From the NCBI RefSeq assembly GCF_000300275.1, contig NZ_AMRN01000012.1:1-64000 (forward strand): a stretch of 64,000 bases of DNA, read 5' to 3'. Under the pieces are notes generated by a model that was not told the origin of the DNA, did not search any database, and saw only the letters and a list, made by a program, of their open reading frames with translations. Shown here piece by piece: positions 53,897 to 62,662 of this stretch (position 1 is its first letter; the number at the start of each line of letters is the position of its first letter). Source of the stretch: Thalassospira profundimaris WP0211. Lineage in GTDB: Bacteria; Pseudomonadota; Alphaproteobacteria; Rhodospirillales; Thalassospiraceae. The position numbers were made by a program, and so were the translations under genes.

Positions 53897-54019
53897 TTTT
53901 AGTGAATAAATTAAATTCATCGCTTTTCACGCATTTTTATATCGCAGTTTGCGATTAAGGGTTGAATTGACGGTGTTTATAATGTGGTGCGCCGCAGCAA
54001 TTAATTTATTCACCTAAAA
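53897..54019. promoter_or_regulatory. Divergent xylose promoter with paired inverted operator copies
   Basis: TTTTAGTGAATAAATTAA starts at 53897, and its near-copy TTTTAGGTGAATAAATTAA is read on the opposite strand ending at 54019. The two are about 100 bp apart. Each lies close to one of the divergent genes, xylF and the xylose dehydrogenase. A TATAAT hexamer (53978-53983) just before the right copy is a likely -10. The ROK protein is the likely binder, and looping between copies is possible. Inference apart from the repeat itself. Confidence 0.68.
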
Positions 54020-54045
54020 TAATATGAAAAGAGACAGGGAACGTT

Positions 54046-54807
54046 ATGACAGCGAGTTATCACGACATTGACGGTAAATCCGTGCTTGTAACCGGCGGTG
54101 CATCCGGGATTGGCGCCTCGATCGTGCGCGCATTCTGTGCGCAGGGGGCGCGGGTCGGGTTCTTCGATATCGATGATGCCGCCGCGCAAAAACTGATCGC
54201 CTCCATAAAGGAAGAGCACGGCGTAACCCCGGTCTACAAATCGCTTGATTTGCGCAATCAATCATCCATTTCCGATGCGGTCCGCGACATGTCGGTTGCG
54301 ATTGGCCCGATTGACGTTCTGGTGAACAATGCAGCGCGCGATGATCGGCATTCGCCCGAAGATATCAGTCCTGACAAGTGGCGTGATGGCCTGGATGTGA
54401 ACCTGAACCATCATTTCTTTTGTGCCCAGGCAGTCGCACCGGGGATGAAGGAAAAACGGTGCGGAAGTATTATCAATTTCAGTTCTGTGAGTTATATGAT
54501 GGGCCTGCCGGATCTGGTAACGTACGAGACCGCAAAGGCCGGTATTATCGGACTGACGCGCGCGCTTGCCCGGGACTGGGGTGAATATGGCATTCGCGTC
54601 AATGCGGTGACGCCGGGCTGCATCATGACACAGCGCCAGCTTGATCTTTGGATTTCTCCCGAGGATGAAGAACGCATTCAGGAGCAGCAATGCGTCAAAC
54701 GCCGGCTGGTGGGGGATGATGTTGCACAGATGGTTCTTTTCCTGGCATCTGATGTTTCGTCGGCCTGTTCATCACAGAACTTTATCGTGGATGGCGGCAT
54801 CGTCTGA
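54046..54807 (+). CDS. xylB: D-xylose 1-dehydrogenase, SDR (Caulobacter XylB type)
   Basis: A 253-aa SDR expected to oxidise D-xylose to xylonolactone with NAD. It closely resembles Caulobacter XylB: GGASGIGASIVRAF, VNNAARDDRH, FCAQAVAPGMKEKRCGSIINFSS, YETAKAGIIGLTRALARDWG (YxxxK) and LVLFLASD-like MVLFLASD. It is the first gene of the plus unit divergent from xylF. The dehydratase follows 72 bp later. No separate lactonase is seen in the window, so the lactone may open spontaneously or by an enzyme elsewhere. Confidence 0.92.
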   Translation: MTASYHDIDGKSVLVTGGASGIGASIVRAFCAQGARVGFFDIDDAAAQKLIASIKEEHGVTPVYKSLDLRNQSSISDAVRDMSVAIGPIDVLVNNAARDDRHSPEDISPDKWRDGLDVNLNHHFFCAQAVAPGMKEKRCGSIINFSSVSYMMGLPDLVTYETAKAGIIGLTRALARDWGEYGIRVNAVTPGCIMTQRQLDLWISPEDEERIQEQQCVKRRLVGDDVAQMVLFLASDVSSACSSQNFIVDGGIV

Positions 54808-54879
54808 TCGTGTGTTTCGACGGGCGCCAGGACTGCTGCTCGCCCCGAGACCACTGCTCGAACTTGGAAAAAACAGTTT

Positions 54880-57042
54880 ATGTCGCCTGCAAATCTCTCT
54901 GATCAGCCAATCATCATCGATGAAAAAGCCAACCCGTATCGCGACTGCATTCAGGGTCTCGCCAACCAGCCAATCACAGTGGTGCGGTTGCTGCGCGATG
55001 CTGTGAACGAAAACCCGGTTGTTGCCAGTGGTCGCAAGTTTGCCGTTCCCGAAATCAAGGACGTGGTCGGGCGTCTGGTGGAAAACCGCCCGCGCATCGC
55101 AATCATTGCCGGCGCGCCGGATCATCCGGCCCATCTTCTCGATCGTCCGCAGGCACTGATGGCGGCACTGCGCATCTGGGAAATGGGCGGGGTTCCGTTC
55201 CTGTTCCATGTGCCGGTGATTTGCGATGGCACGGCGCAAAACAATATCGGGCAAAGCTATTCGCTGGCATCGCGCAACCATACGGCGGCGGCGGTAAACA
55301 TCACCTTTGAAGGCCACAGTTATCATGCGGCCTATGTGATTGCCGGCTGTGACAAGTCGCCTGCCGCGGTGGTGGCCGGTCTGGCCGCGGCCGATCATGC
55401 ACGCGCCTGGCGCGGCGATCAGGCGCCCGTTTGGGCGGTGTTTGCACCGTCGCACGTTCTTAAAGGCGGCGAAATTCCCGAAGGCACGCGTCGTTTGCTT
55501 GATAAGATCGCTGCTGAATCCGATGCCGCGGGCCACGATGATCTGGGTGCCGATATCCGCGAAAACATGCGCTATATCCTGCAATGCACGTCGGACGAGG
55601 CCTTTGCAGGGTTGCTCGAACGTGCCCGGCTTCTGGGGATTATCGACGGGGCGATGGAACGTCGGGTTCTGGATGAGCTCGCAACGGCAACCTGTGATTC
55701 CAAGGGCGGCATTTGTGCCTTTAACGGCACGGGCAATTCATCGCGCACCATGTTGGCGGCCTTTGGCCTTACCCCGCCGGAACTCGAATTGCTGACCGAT
55801 GTCCCGCCGTTCGAGGCCGTGGCAGCCGGGATCGATGCCTTGTTTGGCGTTTTCAACAAGCCGGAATATGCGATTGGCAATTTGCTGAAGGCCAACTTCG
55901 CCAATTTCGTGCGTGTTCATAATGCCACGGGATCGAGCAGCAACATGCTTTTGCATTTGCCATTCATGATGCGCTATGCCGGTTTTGATATTTCGATTGA
56001 TGATTATCAGGATGTGCGCACCAAAACACCGGTGCCGGAAATTTTCGCCCACAGCCTGACGGAGAACCGCGACACTTTTGTTTTGGCCCAGCAAATGGCC
56101 GAAGGCAAAAACCGCGGCATGGAAAGCATCTATCGCATTCTGGCCGACCTTGGTGTGGCGATGGATCTTGATGCGCCGACCATCCTTGGAAAAACCTGGG
56201 CGGAACGCATCGCCAATCTGGAAAACCCGGTTGATCTGTCGCTGGGCGACGCATCGGTCATTCGTGCCAATCCGGTCAGACAGCGTTCAGGCGTTGATGT
56301 CATCACCGGCAGTTTCTTTGAAAACTGTGCGGTCAAGACATCGGGCATGAGCGACCGTTTGTTATCGCACTTTGATGATCATGTCTTCATCGTGCGCTAT
56401 TACGAGAACGAACATGTCTGCAATGCCGACTTTGCTTCGCCCGATTTGATTACGCGTCTGATTGAAACCGATGGCGTTGACGAGGAACTGATTGCCGCAG
56501 TCGTGCGTCGCAATGGCGGAAATCGTGTCGATATGAATGCGCCAAAGGACATGTTCGAACAGGGCCATTTGTCCTTTGCATTTGTCATCGGCGGGCAGGG
56601 GCCGGAAGCCTATGGCATGCCGGAAATGTTTTCGCCGTCGCAGAACTTGCGCCATCACCGCATTCTCGAAGCTTCATCCATGCTGATCACCGATGGACGT
56701 TATTCCGGGGTGACCAAGGGGGCCTGTATCGGTCATATGGTGCCGGAGGCCTTTACAGGTGGTGCAATCGGCTATCTTAAGGATGGCGATGTGCTGCGCC
56801 TTGATCTGACAGGGCTAACGCTGGATTGGCTCGATCCCGAGGCATTTAAACGTGGGGAAGAGGTCGCATCCGATCCCCGCGACATTGCAGATCGCAAGCC
56901 GGTCTTTGATGCACGATTCAAACGCATGGCCGATCGCCAGTGCGATATCGCCGCAAGCAACGTGCTTGACGGGATTGGCAATGCCGCTCGCGGTATTGTG
57001 CCCCGTGCCGTCGATCGTCGCGCAACCAAATCTTGGCGTTAA
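54880..57042 (+). CDS. Long IlvD/Edd-family dehydratase, probable D-xylonate dehydratase
   Basis: A 720-aa iron-sulfur dehydratase, longer than XylD (about 590 aa) or YjhG/YagF (about 655 aa). Possible cluster Cys residues lie in VPVICDGTAQN, IAGCDKSPAA and SKGGICAFNGTGNSSRTM. The C-terminal ITDGRYSGVTKGACIGHM segment matches the family. The middle (about residues 180-240) carries extra sequence. Placed after xylose dehydrogenase, it should convert xylonate to 2-keto-3-deoxyxylonate for the XylX-like protein. The ribosome site is weak (GGAAAAAAC). A bidirectional terminator follows. It is a distinct subfamily from the IlvD/Edd gene at 43914. Confidence 0.85.
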   Translation: MSPANLSDQPIIIDEKANPYRDCIQGLANQPITVVRLLRDAVNENPVVASGRKFAVPEIKDVVGRLVENRPRIAIIAGAPDHPAHLLDRPQALMAALRIWEMGGVPFLFHVPVICDGTAQNNIGQSYSLASRNHTAAAVNITFEGHSYHAAYVIAGCDKSPAAVVAGLAAADHARAWRGDQAPVWAVFAPSHVLKGGEIPEGTRRLLDKIAAESDAAGHDDLGADIRENMRYILQCTSDEAFAGLLERARLLGIIDGAMERRVLDELATATCDSKGGICAFNGTGNSSRTMLAAFGLTPPELELLTDVPPFEAVAAGIDALFGVFNKPEYAIGNLLKANFANFVRVHNATGSSSNMLLHLPFMMRYAGFDISIDDYQDVRTKTPVPEIFAHSLTENRDTFVLAQQMAEGKNRGMESIYRILADLGVAMDLDAPTILGKTWAERIANLENPVDLSLGDASVIRANPVRQRSGVDVITGSFFENCAVKTSGMSDRLLSHFDDHVFIVRYYENEHVCNADFASPDLITRLIETDGVDEELIAAVVRRNGGNRVDMNAPKDMFEQGHLSFAFVIGGQGPEAYGMPEMFSPSQNLRHHRILEASSMLITDGRYSGVTKGACIGHMVPEAFTGGAIGYLKDGDVLRLDLTGLTLDWLDPEAFKRGEEVASDPRDIADRKPVFDARFKRMADRQCDIAASNVLDGIGNAARGIVPRAVDRRATKSWR

Positions 57043-57068
57043 GCCGCAAGGGTTTCACACCAAAATGC

Positions 57069-57103
57069 AAAACGCCCCGTGCCGTATTGGCCGGGGCGTT
57101 TTT
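57069..57103. terminator. Bidirectional terminator between dehydratase and purU
   Basis: AAAACGCCCCG (57069-57079) pairs with CGGGGCGTTTT (57092-57102), giving an A-run on one side and a T-run on the other. Confidence 0.92.
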
Positions 57104-57123
57104 GATTGTCGGAGGTGCTAAAC

Positions 57124-58008
57124 TTAGCCCATGCGCTCCGATGCGTAGCTTCCCGGGCTTGGCGGGAAGACGATGGTGCGGTTGCCGTTGATGAACGAAC
57201 GGTGGTGGATATGGGCATGCACCGCACGCGCCAGCACCTGGCTTTCGACATCTCGGCCAATCGACACATAATCGGCCGAGTTCTGGGCGTGGGTAATGCG
57301 CGCAATGTCCTGTTCGATGATCGGACCTTCATCAAGGTCAGCGGTGACATAATGCGCGGTTGCGCCAATCAGTTTGACCCCGCGCACATAGGCCTGTTGA
57401 TAAGGGTTGGCGCCCTTGAAGCTTGGCAGGAAGGAGTGGTGGATGTTGATGATCTTGCCACTCATCTTCTTGCACAGGCTGTCAGACAGAACCTGCATAT
57501 AGCGGGCCAGAACGATCAGTTCGACATTATAGTCAGAAACAACATCAAGAAGCTTTTTCTCGGCTTCGGGCTTGTTTTCCTTGGTAACCGGGATGTGGTG
57601 GAAGGGAATGTCGTGATTAACGACAACCTTCTGATAATCAAGATGATTTGACACCACGCCAACGATATCAATCGGAAGCGCCCCGATTTTCCAACGATAC
57701 AGCAGATCGTTCAGGCAATGACCAAACCGCGACACCATCAGAAGAACCTTCATCTTCTCGGAGCTGTCATGGATTTCGTACTTCATGCCAAGTTCTGCTG
57801 CCGGCCCCTCAAAGCCTGCAATCAGGGTTTCCTGATCAACACCTTCTTCGCTGACGAAGGCAACCCGCATAAAGAACAGGCCGGTTTCTTGGTCGTCAAA
57901 CTGGGAGCTATCGGTAATGTTGCAGCCGTTATCTGCCAAATAGGTCGAAATAGCAGCAACCACCCCGCGCTGAGAATCGCAGGAAACAGTCAGAACGTAG
58001 CTTTTCAT
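57124..58008 (-). CDS. purU: Formyltetrahydrofolate deformylase
   Basis: A 294-aa enzyme that hydrolyses 10-formyl-THF to THF and formate. It has an N-terminal ACT domain (about 1-85) and a formyltransferase-fold domain with NIHHSFLPSFKGANPYQQA (catalytic His) and the D in ATAHYVTADLDEGPII. In alphaproteobacteria purU often sits with methyl-group catabolism (sarcosine, glycine betaine, N-methylglutamate) and drains one-carbon units as formate. The GlnT/GmaS-type gene and the glx genes upstream on the same strand agree with that. The released formate could be used by the fds enzyme in this window. Confidence 0.95.
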   Translation of the reverse strand: MKSYVLTVSCDSQRGVVAAISTYLADNGCNITDSSQFDDQETGLFFMRVAFVSEEGVDQETLIAGFEGPAAELGMKYEIHDSSEKMKVLLMVSRFGHCLNDLLYRWKIGALPIDIVGVVSNHLDYQKVVVNHDIPFHHIPVTKENKPEAEKKLLDVVSDYNVELIVLARYMQVLSDSLCKKMSGKIINIHHSFLPSFKGANPYQQAYVRGVKLIGATAHYVTADLDEGPIIEQDIARITHAQNSADYVSIGRDVESQVLARAVHAHIHHRSFINGNRTIVFPPSPGSYASERMG

Positions 58009-58090
58009 CGCGTCTGGCTTTCTCGTTTGGAATAATCAAAAATTGCCCGGCCCCGTCCATCGGGGAATGAGATAAGGCCGGGCAGAAGCA

Positions 58091-59395
58091 TTAAATATCA
58101 AGTGTGTTCTCACGTTCCCAGCGGGAAAAGTGAGAAACGTAAGAATTCCACTCGGTTTGTTTGAGTTTGAGATAGGCACTTGAGAATTCCTTGCCCATCG
58201 CAAGCTGGAGCTCTTCGTTAGAGCCCATTTCACGCAGGGCATCGAGCAGGTTCAGCGGCAGACGCGGTGCATCCTTGATAGAATGCCCTTCCTTGTACAT
58301 GTCGATATCGTAATGCGGTCCCGGATCGGCATTGGTTGCCATGCCATCAAGACCGGCCGCAATGATCACGGCCTGAAGAAGATACGGGTTTGTTGCCCCA
58401 TCGGGCAGACGCAATTCAAAACGCCCAGGCCCCGGAACGCGGACCATGTGCGTGCGGTTGTTGCCGGTCCAGGTCACCGTGTTCGGGGCCCAGGTCGCGC
58501 CCGACATGGTGCGCGGCGCATTGATACGCTTATAGGAATTGACCGTCGGGTTGGTGATCACCGCCATGGCAGAGGCATGCTTCATAATGCCACCAAGGAA
58601 ATGCTTGCCCTTGGCCGACAGGCCAAATGGCATGTCATTATCGGCAAAGGCATTGGCACCATCATTATCCCAGACCGACACATGGCAGTGACAGCCATTG
58701 CCGGTCAGGCCCGGGAAGGGTTTTGGCATGAAGGTTGCGCGAAGGCCGTGCTTTTCGGCGATTGATTTGACCATGAACTTGAAAAAGGAATGCTTGTCGG
58801 CAGTTTTAAGTGCGTCATCGAATTCCCAGTTCATTTCAAACTGGCCATTGGCATCTTCGTGATCGTTCTGATACGCACCCCAGCCAAGTTCAAGCATATA
58901 GTCGCAAATCTCGGCAATCACGTCATAGCGGCGCATGACGGCCTGCTGGTCATAGCACGGCTTTTCCGCCGTATCGGCCGGGTCGGAGATTTGCGAACCA
59001 TCGGTGGTAACAAGAAAGAATTCCGCCTCGACCCCGGTTTTGACATTCAGGCCAAGTTCAGCCGCCTTGGCGATCTGGGCTTTCAGCACGTTGCGCGGGG
59101 CCTGTTCGACCGGTGTGCCTTCCATGATGCAGTCGGCGGCAACCCAGGCGACTTCCGGTTTCCAGGGCAACTGGATGACAGAGCTGGGATCAGGAATGGC
59201 AAACATGTCCGGGTGCGCCGGGCTCAGGTCAAGCCAGGTGGCAAAACCGGCAAAACCGGCACCGTCTTCCTGCATGTCGGCAATTGCCTGGGTCGGGACA
59301 AGTTTGGCGCGCTGCCCGCCAAACAGGTCGGTAAAGCTGATCATAAAGTATTTGATGCCGCGTTCCCGGGCAAAGGCTGATAGATCCTTGGTCAT
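58091..59395 (-). CDS. glnT: Type III glutamine synthetase-like ligase (GlnT/GmaS)
   Basis: A 434-aa ligase of the glutamine synthetase superfamily. ATP and metal sites appear as VEAEFFL, NDHEDANGQFEMNWE, GNGCHCHVS and RVPGPGRFELR. These are the GlnT group, which also contains gamma-glutamylmethylamide synthetase (GmaS) of the methylamine pathway. Coupling to glxB-C-D homologues of N-methylglutamate synthase favours ligation of an amine other than ammonia to glutamate, but true glutamine synthesis is not excluded. AGGGGAC precedes ATG 59395. An earlier start adds 11 residues. Only 86 bp separates it from glxD. Confidence 0.88.
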   Translation of the reverse strand: MTKDLSAFARERGIKYFMISFTDLFGGQRAKLVPTQAIADMQEDGAGFAGFATWLDLSPAHPDMFAIPDPSSVIQLPWKPEVAWVAADCIMEGTPVEQAPRNVLKAQIAKAAELGLNVKTGVEAEFFLVTTDGSQISDPADTAEKPCYDQQAVMRRYDVIAEICDYMLELGWGAYQNDHEDANGQFEMNWEFDDALKTADKHSFFKFMVKSIAEKHGLRATFMPKPFPGLTGNGCHCHVSVWDNDGANAFADNDMPFGLSAKGKHFLGGIMKHASAMAVITNPTVNSYKRINAPRTMSGATWAPNTVTWTGNNRTHMVRVPGPGRFELRLPDGATNPYLLQAVIIAAGLDGMATNADPGPHYDIDMYKEGHSIKDAPRLPLNLLDALREMGSNEELQLAMGKEFSSAYLKLKQTEWNSYVSHFSRWERENTLDI

Positions 59396-59481
59396 TGAAG
59401 TCCCCTGACGAATTTTATGCAGTGCCAACCGTTATCCCGGCATGCCCAAAGGCACACCGGGTCTGGTGGTGCGTTGATGTT

Positions 59482-60810
59482 CTAGAATCCTCCCTGACCG
59501 GGAACCCAGTTGGTCCCGGCAAGCGGTACACCCGCCATGGCGGCCGCTTCGATATTCAGTGCGCAAAGATCCTCGGGTTCGAGGTTGTGCACATGATTTT
59601 TGCCGCAGGCGCGCGCAATGGTTTGCGCTTCAAGGGTCATGACCTTCAGATAGTTGGCCAGTCGCCGCCCGGCGGCAATCGGGTCAACCCGTTTCATCAG
59701 GTCGGCATCCTGTGTCGTGATGCCTGCGGGATCACGGCCTTCATGCCAGTCGTCATAGGCACCGGTGGTGGTGCCAAGTGCATTATAGTCTGCTTCCCAT
59801 TTCGGGTCATTGTCACCAATCGCGACCAGGGCCGCAGTCCCGATGGAAACCGCATCCGCCCCAAGGGCAAGCGCCTTGGCAACGTCCGCACCATTGCGGA
59901 TACCGCCCGATACGATCAACTGTACCTTGCGATGCATGCCCATATCCTGCAATGCTTTTACCGCCGGGCGGATACAGGCAAGGGTCGGTTGACCAACATG
60001 TTCAATGAACACTTCCTGGGTCGCCGCCGTGCCGCCCTGCATGCCGTCAAGCACGATGACATCCGCCCCGGCCTTGACGGCAAGCGCCACGTCATAATAG
60101 GGGCGTGCACCCCCGACCTTGATAAAGATCGGCTTTTCCCAATCGGTGATTTCGCGGAGTTCCTGAATTTTGATTTCAAGATCATCCGGGCCGGTCCAGT
60201 CCGGATGACGGCAGGCAGACCGCTGATCAATGCCCATCGGCAGGTTGCGCATTTCCGCCACACGATCCGAGATCTTCTGACCCAGCAACATGCCGCCACC
60301 GCCCGGTTTCGCGCCCTGACCAATGACGATTTCAATCGCGTCGGCGCGTTTCAGATCGCGCGGATTCATGCCATAGCGTGATGGCAGATACTGATAGACA
60401 AGCTGCGTGGAATGGCCGCGCTCTTCCTCGGTCATGCCGCCATCACCTGTGGTGGTTGATGTGCCCGCCGCCGACGCGCCGCGCCCAAGGGCTTCTTTTG
60501 CCGGGCCGGAAAGCGAACCAAAGCTCATACCTGCGATGGTAATCGGAATTTTAAGTTCGAGCGGCTTTTTGGCAAAGCGGGTGCCAAGTGTGACACCAGT
60601 TTCGCATTTCTCGCGATATCCTTCCAGCGGATAGCGCGACATTGATGCGCCAAGGAACAGCAGGTCATCAAAATGCGGGACCTTGCGTTTCGCACCACCA
60701 CCCCGGATGTCGTAAATACCGGTTGCTGCTGCACGGCGAATTTCCGAAAGAGTGTAGTCATCAAAGGTTGCCGATTTACGCGGCGTCGTAACGGGATTTT
60801 TATAGCTCAT
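59482..60810 (-). CDS. glxD: Glutamate-synthase-like FMN domain protein (GlxD/MgsC)
   Basis: A 442-aa stand-alone FMN-binding synthase domain, like the central/FMN part of glutamate synthase. Motifs: PITIAGMSFGSLSGPAKEALGRGA, GDGGMTEEERG, IEIVIGQGAKPGGGGMLLG, KVGGARPYYDVALAVKAGADVIVLDG. Three Cys late in the chain are fewer than the typical 3Fe-4S set, so cluster content is uncertain. In the N-methylglutamate pathway the three-part enzyme MgsABC has this as its MgsC part. ATG 60810 with AGGATCAG is preferred to an earlier ATG that adds 20 residues. Confidence 0.88.
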   Translation of the reverse strand: MSYKNPVTTPRKSATFDDYTLSEIRRAAATGIYDIRGGGAKRKVPHFDDLLFLGASMSRYPLEGYREKCETGVTLGTRFAKKPLELKIPITIAGMSFGSLSGPAKEALGRGASAAGTSTTTGDGGMTEEERGHSTQLVYQYLPSRYGMNPRDLKRADAIEIVIGQGAKPGGGGMLLGQKISDRVAEMRNLPMGIDQRSACRHPDWTGPDDLEIKIQELREITDWEKPIFIKVGGARPYYDVALAVKAGADVIVLDGMQGGTAATQEVFIEHVGQPTLACIRPAVKALQDMGMHRKVQLIVSGGIRNGADVAKALALGADAVSIGTAALVAIGDNDPKWEADYNALGTTTGAYDDWHEGRDPAGITTQDADLMKRVDPIAAGRRLANYLKVMTLEAQTIARACGKNHVHNLEPEDLCALNIEAAAMAGVPLAGTNWVPGQGGF

Positions 60811-60876
60811 CTTCTGATCCTGTCTTTGGGCTGACGCGCTCGGAATTTTTTTCCGTGCGGCGTTCAGCATGCCGCA

Positions 60877-61563
60877 TCAATAGGCGTCGAAATTATCAAC
60901 ACTGAAGTTGTAAAGCGTTCTGGCAGAGCCATATCGCGTGAATTCTTCGGGTTTCACATCGGTAATTCCGGCATCGGCAAGAAGCTTGGTCAGAAGCTCG
61001 ATATGTTCGGCCCGCATTTCTTTTTTCTCGCAATCGGCACCAAGGCTTTTGACCGTGCCGCGCACGAACAGGCGCGCTTCATACAGCGAATCACCCAGCG
61101 CATCACCGGCATCGCCCAGAACAACAAGGTTGCCCGATTGCGCCATAAAGGCCGACATGTGGCCGATATTGCCCTTAACGACGATATCGACACCTTTCAT
61201 CGAAATGCCGCACCGTGACGATGCATTGCCTTCGATCACCAGCAACCCGCCGTGGGCTGTTGCCCCGGCATACTGGCTGGCATCGCCCTTGATCACGACT
61301 TTGCCCGACATCATGTTTTCCGCCACACCCGGCCCGGCATTGCCATTGACTGTGACGGTGGCTTTTTCGTTCATGCCCGCACAGTAATAGCCGACACTGC
61401 CCTTGATTGTGACATTGACCGGGGCATCAATACCGACCGCAACCGCATGTGCACCGCGTGGATTGGTGATTTCGAAATCTTCACTGGCACCACTTTTATC
61501 AAGCGCATGAAGCGCCTGGTTAAGCGCGCGCAGTTCGGTGGTTGCAAGATCAAACACTGGCAT
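60877..61563 (-). CDS. glxC: Glutamate-synthase GXGXG-domain protein (GlxC/MgsB)
   Basis: A 228-aa protein made of the right-handed beta-helix repeat (GXGXG) that in glutamate synthase packs on the C-terminal side. The glycine-rich repeats are seen as VTIKGSVGYYCAGMNE, VTVNGNAGPGVAENMM and VVLGDAGDALGDSL. It has no catalytic site of its own and should join GlxB and GlxD into one enzyme. The start at 61563 has GGAAGG upstream. A longer frame with 19 non-family residues is rejected. Confidence 0.9.
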   Translation of the reverse strand: MPVFDLATTELRALNQALHALDKSGASEDFEITNPRGAHAVAVGIDAPVNVTIKGSVGYYCAGMNEKATVTVNGNAGPGVAENMMSGKVVIKGDASQYAGATAHGGLLVIEGNASSRCGISMKGVDIVVKGNIGHMSAFMAQSGNLVVLGDAGDALGDSLYEARLFVRGTVKSLGADCEKKEMRAEHIELLTKLLADAGITDVKPEEFTRYGSARTLYNFSVDNFDAY

Positions 61564-61647
61564 ATGTGTTCCTTCCTTATGTGACCGCGATATGGATGGC
61601 GGTCGGGTCGGCGCGCGCATCGCAGCAGCCGACAGGGTTCGTGTTAA

Positions 61648-62544
61648 TCAGTGTTCCCAGAAATAAACCGTGGCCGGTTCCGGTTCCCAGACGCGGGCGT
61701 CTTCAATGCCCGGCAGATTGACCAGTGCGCGATATTCGGACCCGAATGCGACATAGGCATCGGTTTCCGCCATCACGGCCGGTTTGCAGGCAATCGGGTC
61801 GCGGACAACGCCAAAGCCCGATTTGGTCCCCACCACAAAGGTGAAAAATCCGTCCAGGTCATCAAGCGCACTGGTCAGGGCCTCGCCCAGATTTTTGCCC
61901 TTGGCCATTTCACCCGTCAGATAGGCGGCGGCAACCTCTGAATCGTTTTGGGTTTCAAGGCGAATGCCTTCGCGCGTCAGTTCGCGACGCAGGTTATTGT
62001 GGTTTGACAGCGATCCGTTATGCACAAGGCACTGGTCCGACCCGGTCGAAAACGGGTGGGCGCCAAGGGTGGTCACCGCACTTTCGGTCGCCATGCGGGT
62101 ATGGCCGATCCCGTGGGTGCCGCTCATGTCGGAAATCTTGAAGCGTTCAAGTACGTCCTTGGGTAGGCCGACTTCCTTGTAGATTTCCATGGCCGTACCC
62201 GTCCCCATGACGCGGACATTCGGGCGAAGGTCTTCAAGTGCGCTTCGGGTCGCATCGATCTGATCGCTTGAAACCGTAATCACCGCATGGGTGTTTTTGG
62301 GCAGGATGGATGCGTTTTTGATCCCGGCTTTGCGCAGGTCTTCGGTCAGTCCAGAAAAATCTGTTTCCGGTTCCGGAGACTGGATCGTGAGTTTGACCAA
62401 ATCATTCTGATCTGCGCCATAAATTGCGATGCCCGCACTATCGGGACCACGGTCGGTCATGGTCACCAGCATTTCAGACAACAACGCGCCGAGCTGTGGT
62501 TCCAGACTTTTATCTTTAAGGAATAAACCAACAATGCCGCACAT
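61648..62544 (-). CDS. glxB: Class-II glutamine amidotransferase-like protein (GlxB/MgsA)
   Basis: A 298-aa N-terminal nucleophile amidotransferase domain. The protein begins MCGIVGLF, so Cys2 becomes the N-terminal nucleophile. TDRGPDSAGIAIYG, HTRMATESAVTTLGAHPF and CLVHNGSLSNHNNLRREL are the class-II substrate and ammonia sites. It should release ammonia, or in the Mgs version donate the glutamyl amide. GGAGA lies ten bases before the start. It is the first gene of the minus operon glxB-C-D-glnT-purU. A 118-bp gap with a shared motif separates it from the XRE regulator. Confidence 0.92.
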   Translation of the reverse strand: MCGIVGLFLKDKSLEPQLGALLSEMLVTMTDRGPDSAGIAIYGADQNDLVKLTIQSPEPETDFSGLTEDLRKAGIKNASILPKNTHAVITVSSDQIDATRSALEDLRPNVRVMGTGTAMEIYKEVGLPKDVLERFKISDMSGTHGIGHTRMATESAVTTLGAHPFSTGSDQCLVHNGSLSNHNNLRRELTREGIRLETQNDSEVAAAYLTGEMAKGKNLGEALTSALDDLDGFFTFVVGTKSGFGVVRDPIACKPAVMAETDAYVAFGSEYRALVNLPGIEDARVWEPEPATVYFWEH

Positions 62545-62585
62545 GGCAGGACAGTCTCCATTCTGTTTCTGAAACGGAGACTACC

Positions 62586-62598
62586 TGTTCGCGAATGC
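62586..62598. promoter_or_regulatory. Candidate operator upstream of glxB
   Basis: TGTTCGCGAATGC sits about 42 bp before the glxB start. Its near-identical copy (TGTTCGCGAACGC on the minus strand) is at 63664-63676, in the divergent regulator/GcvT promoter. GAAGAA and TTCTTC arms at 62611-62629 form an additional inverted repeat. The XRE-cupin protein is the obvious candidate binder. Inference. Confidence 0.6.
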
Positions 62599-62662
62599 GG
62601 AATCAACTATGAAGAATAAAAATTTCTTCTCAGTGAATTGATGTTTTCACCGGGGTGAATGC

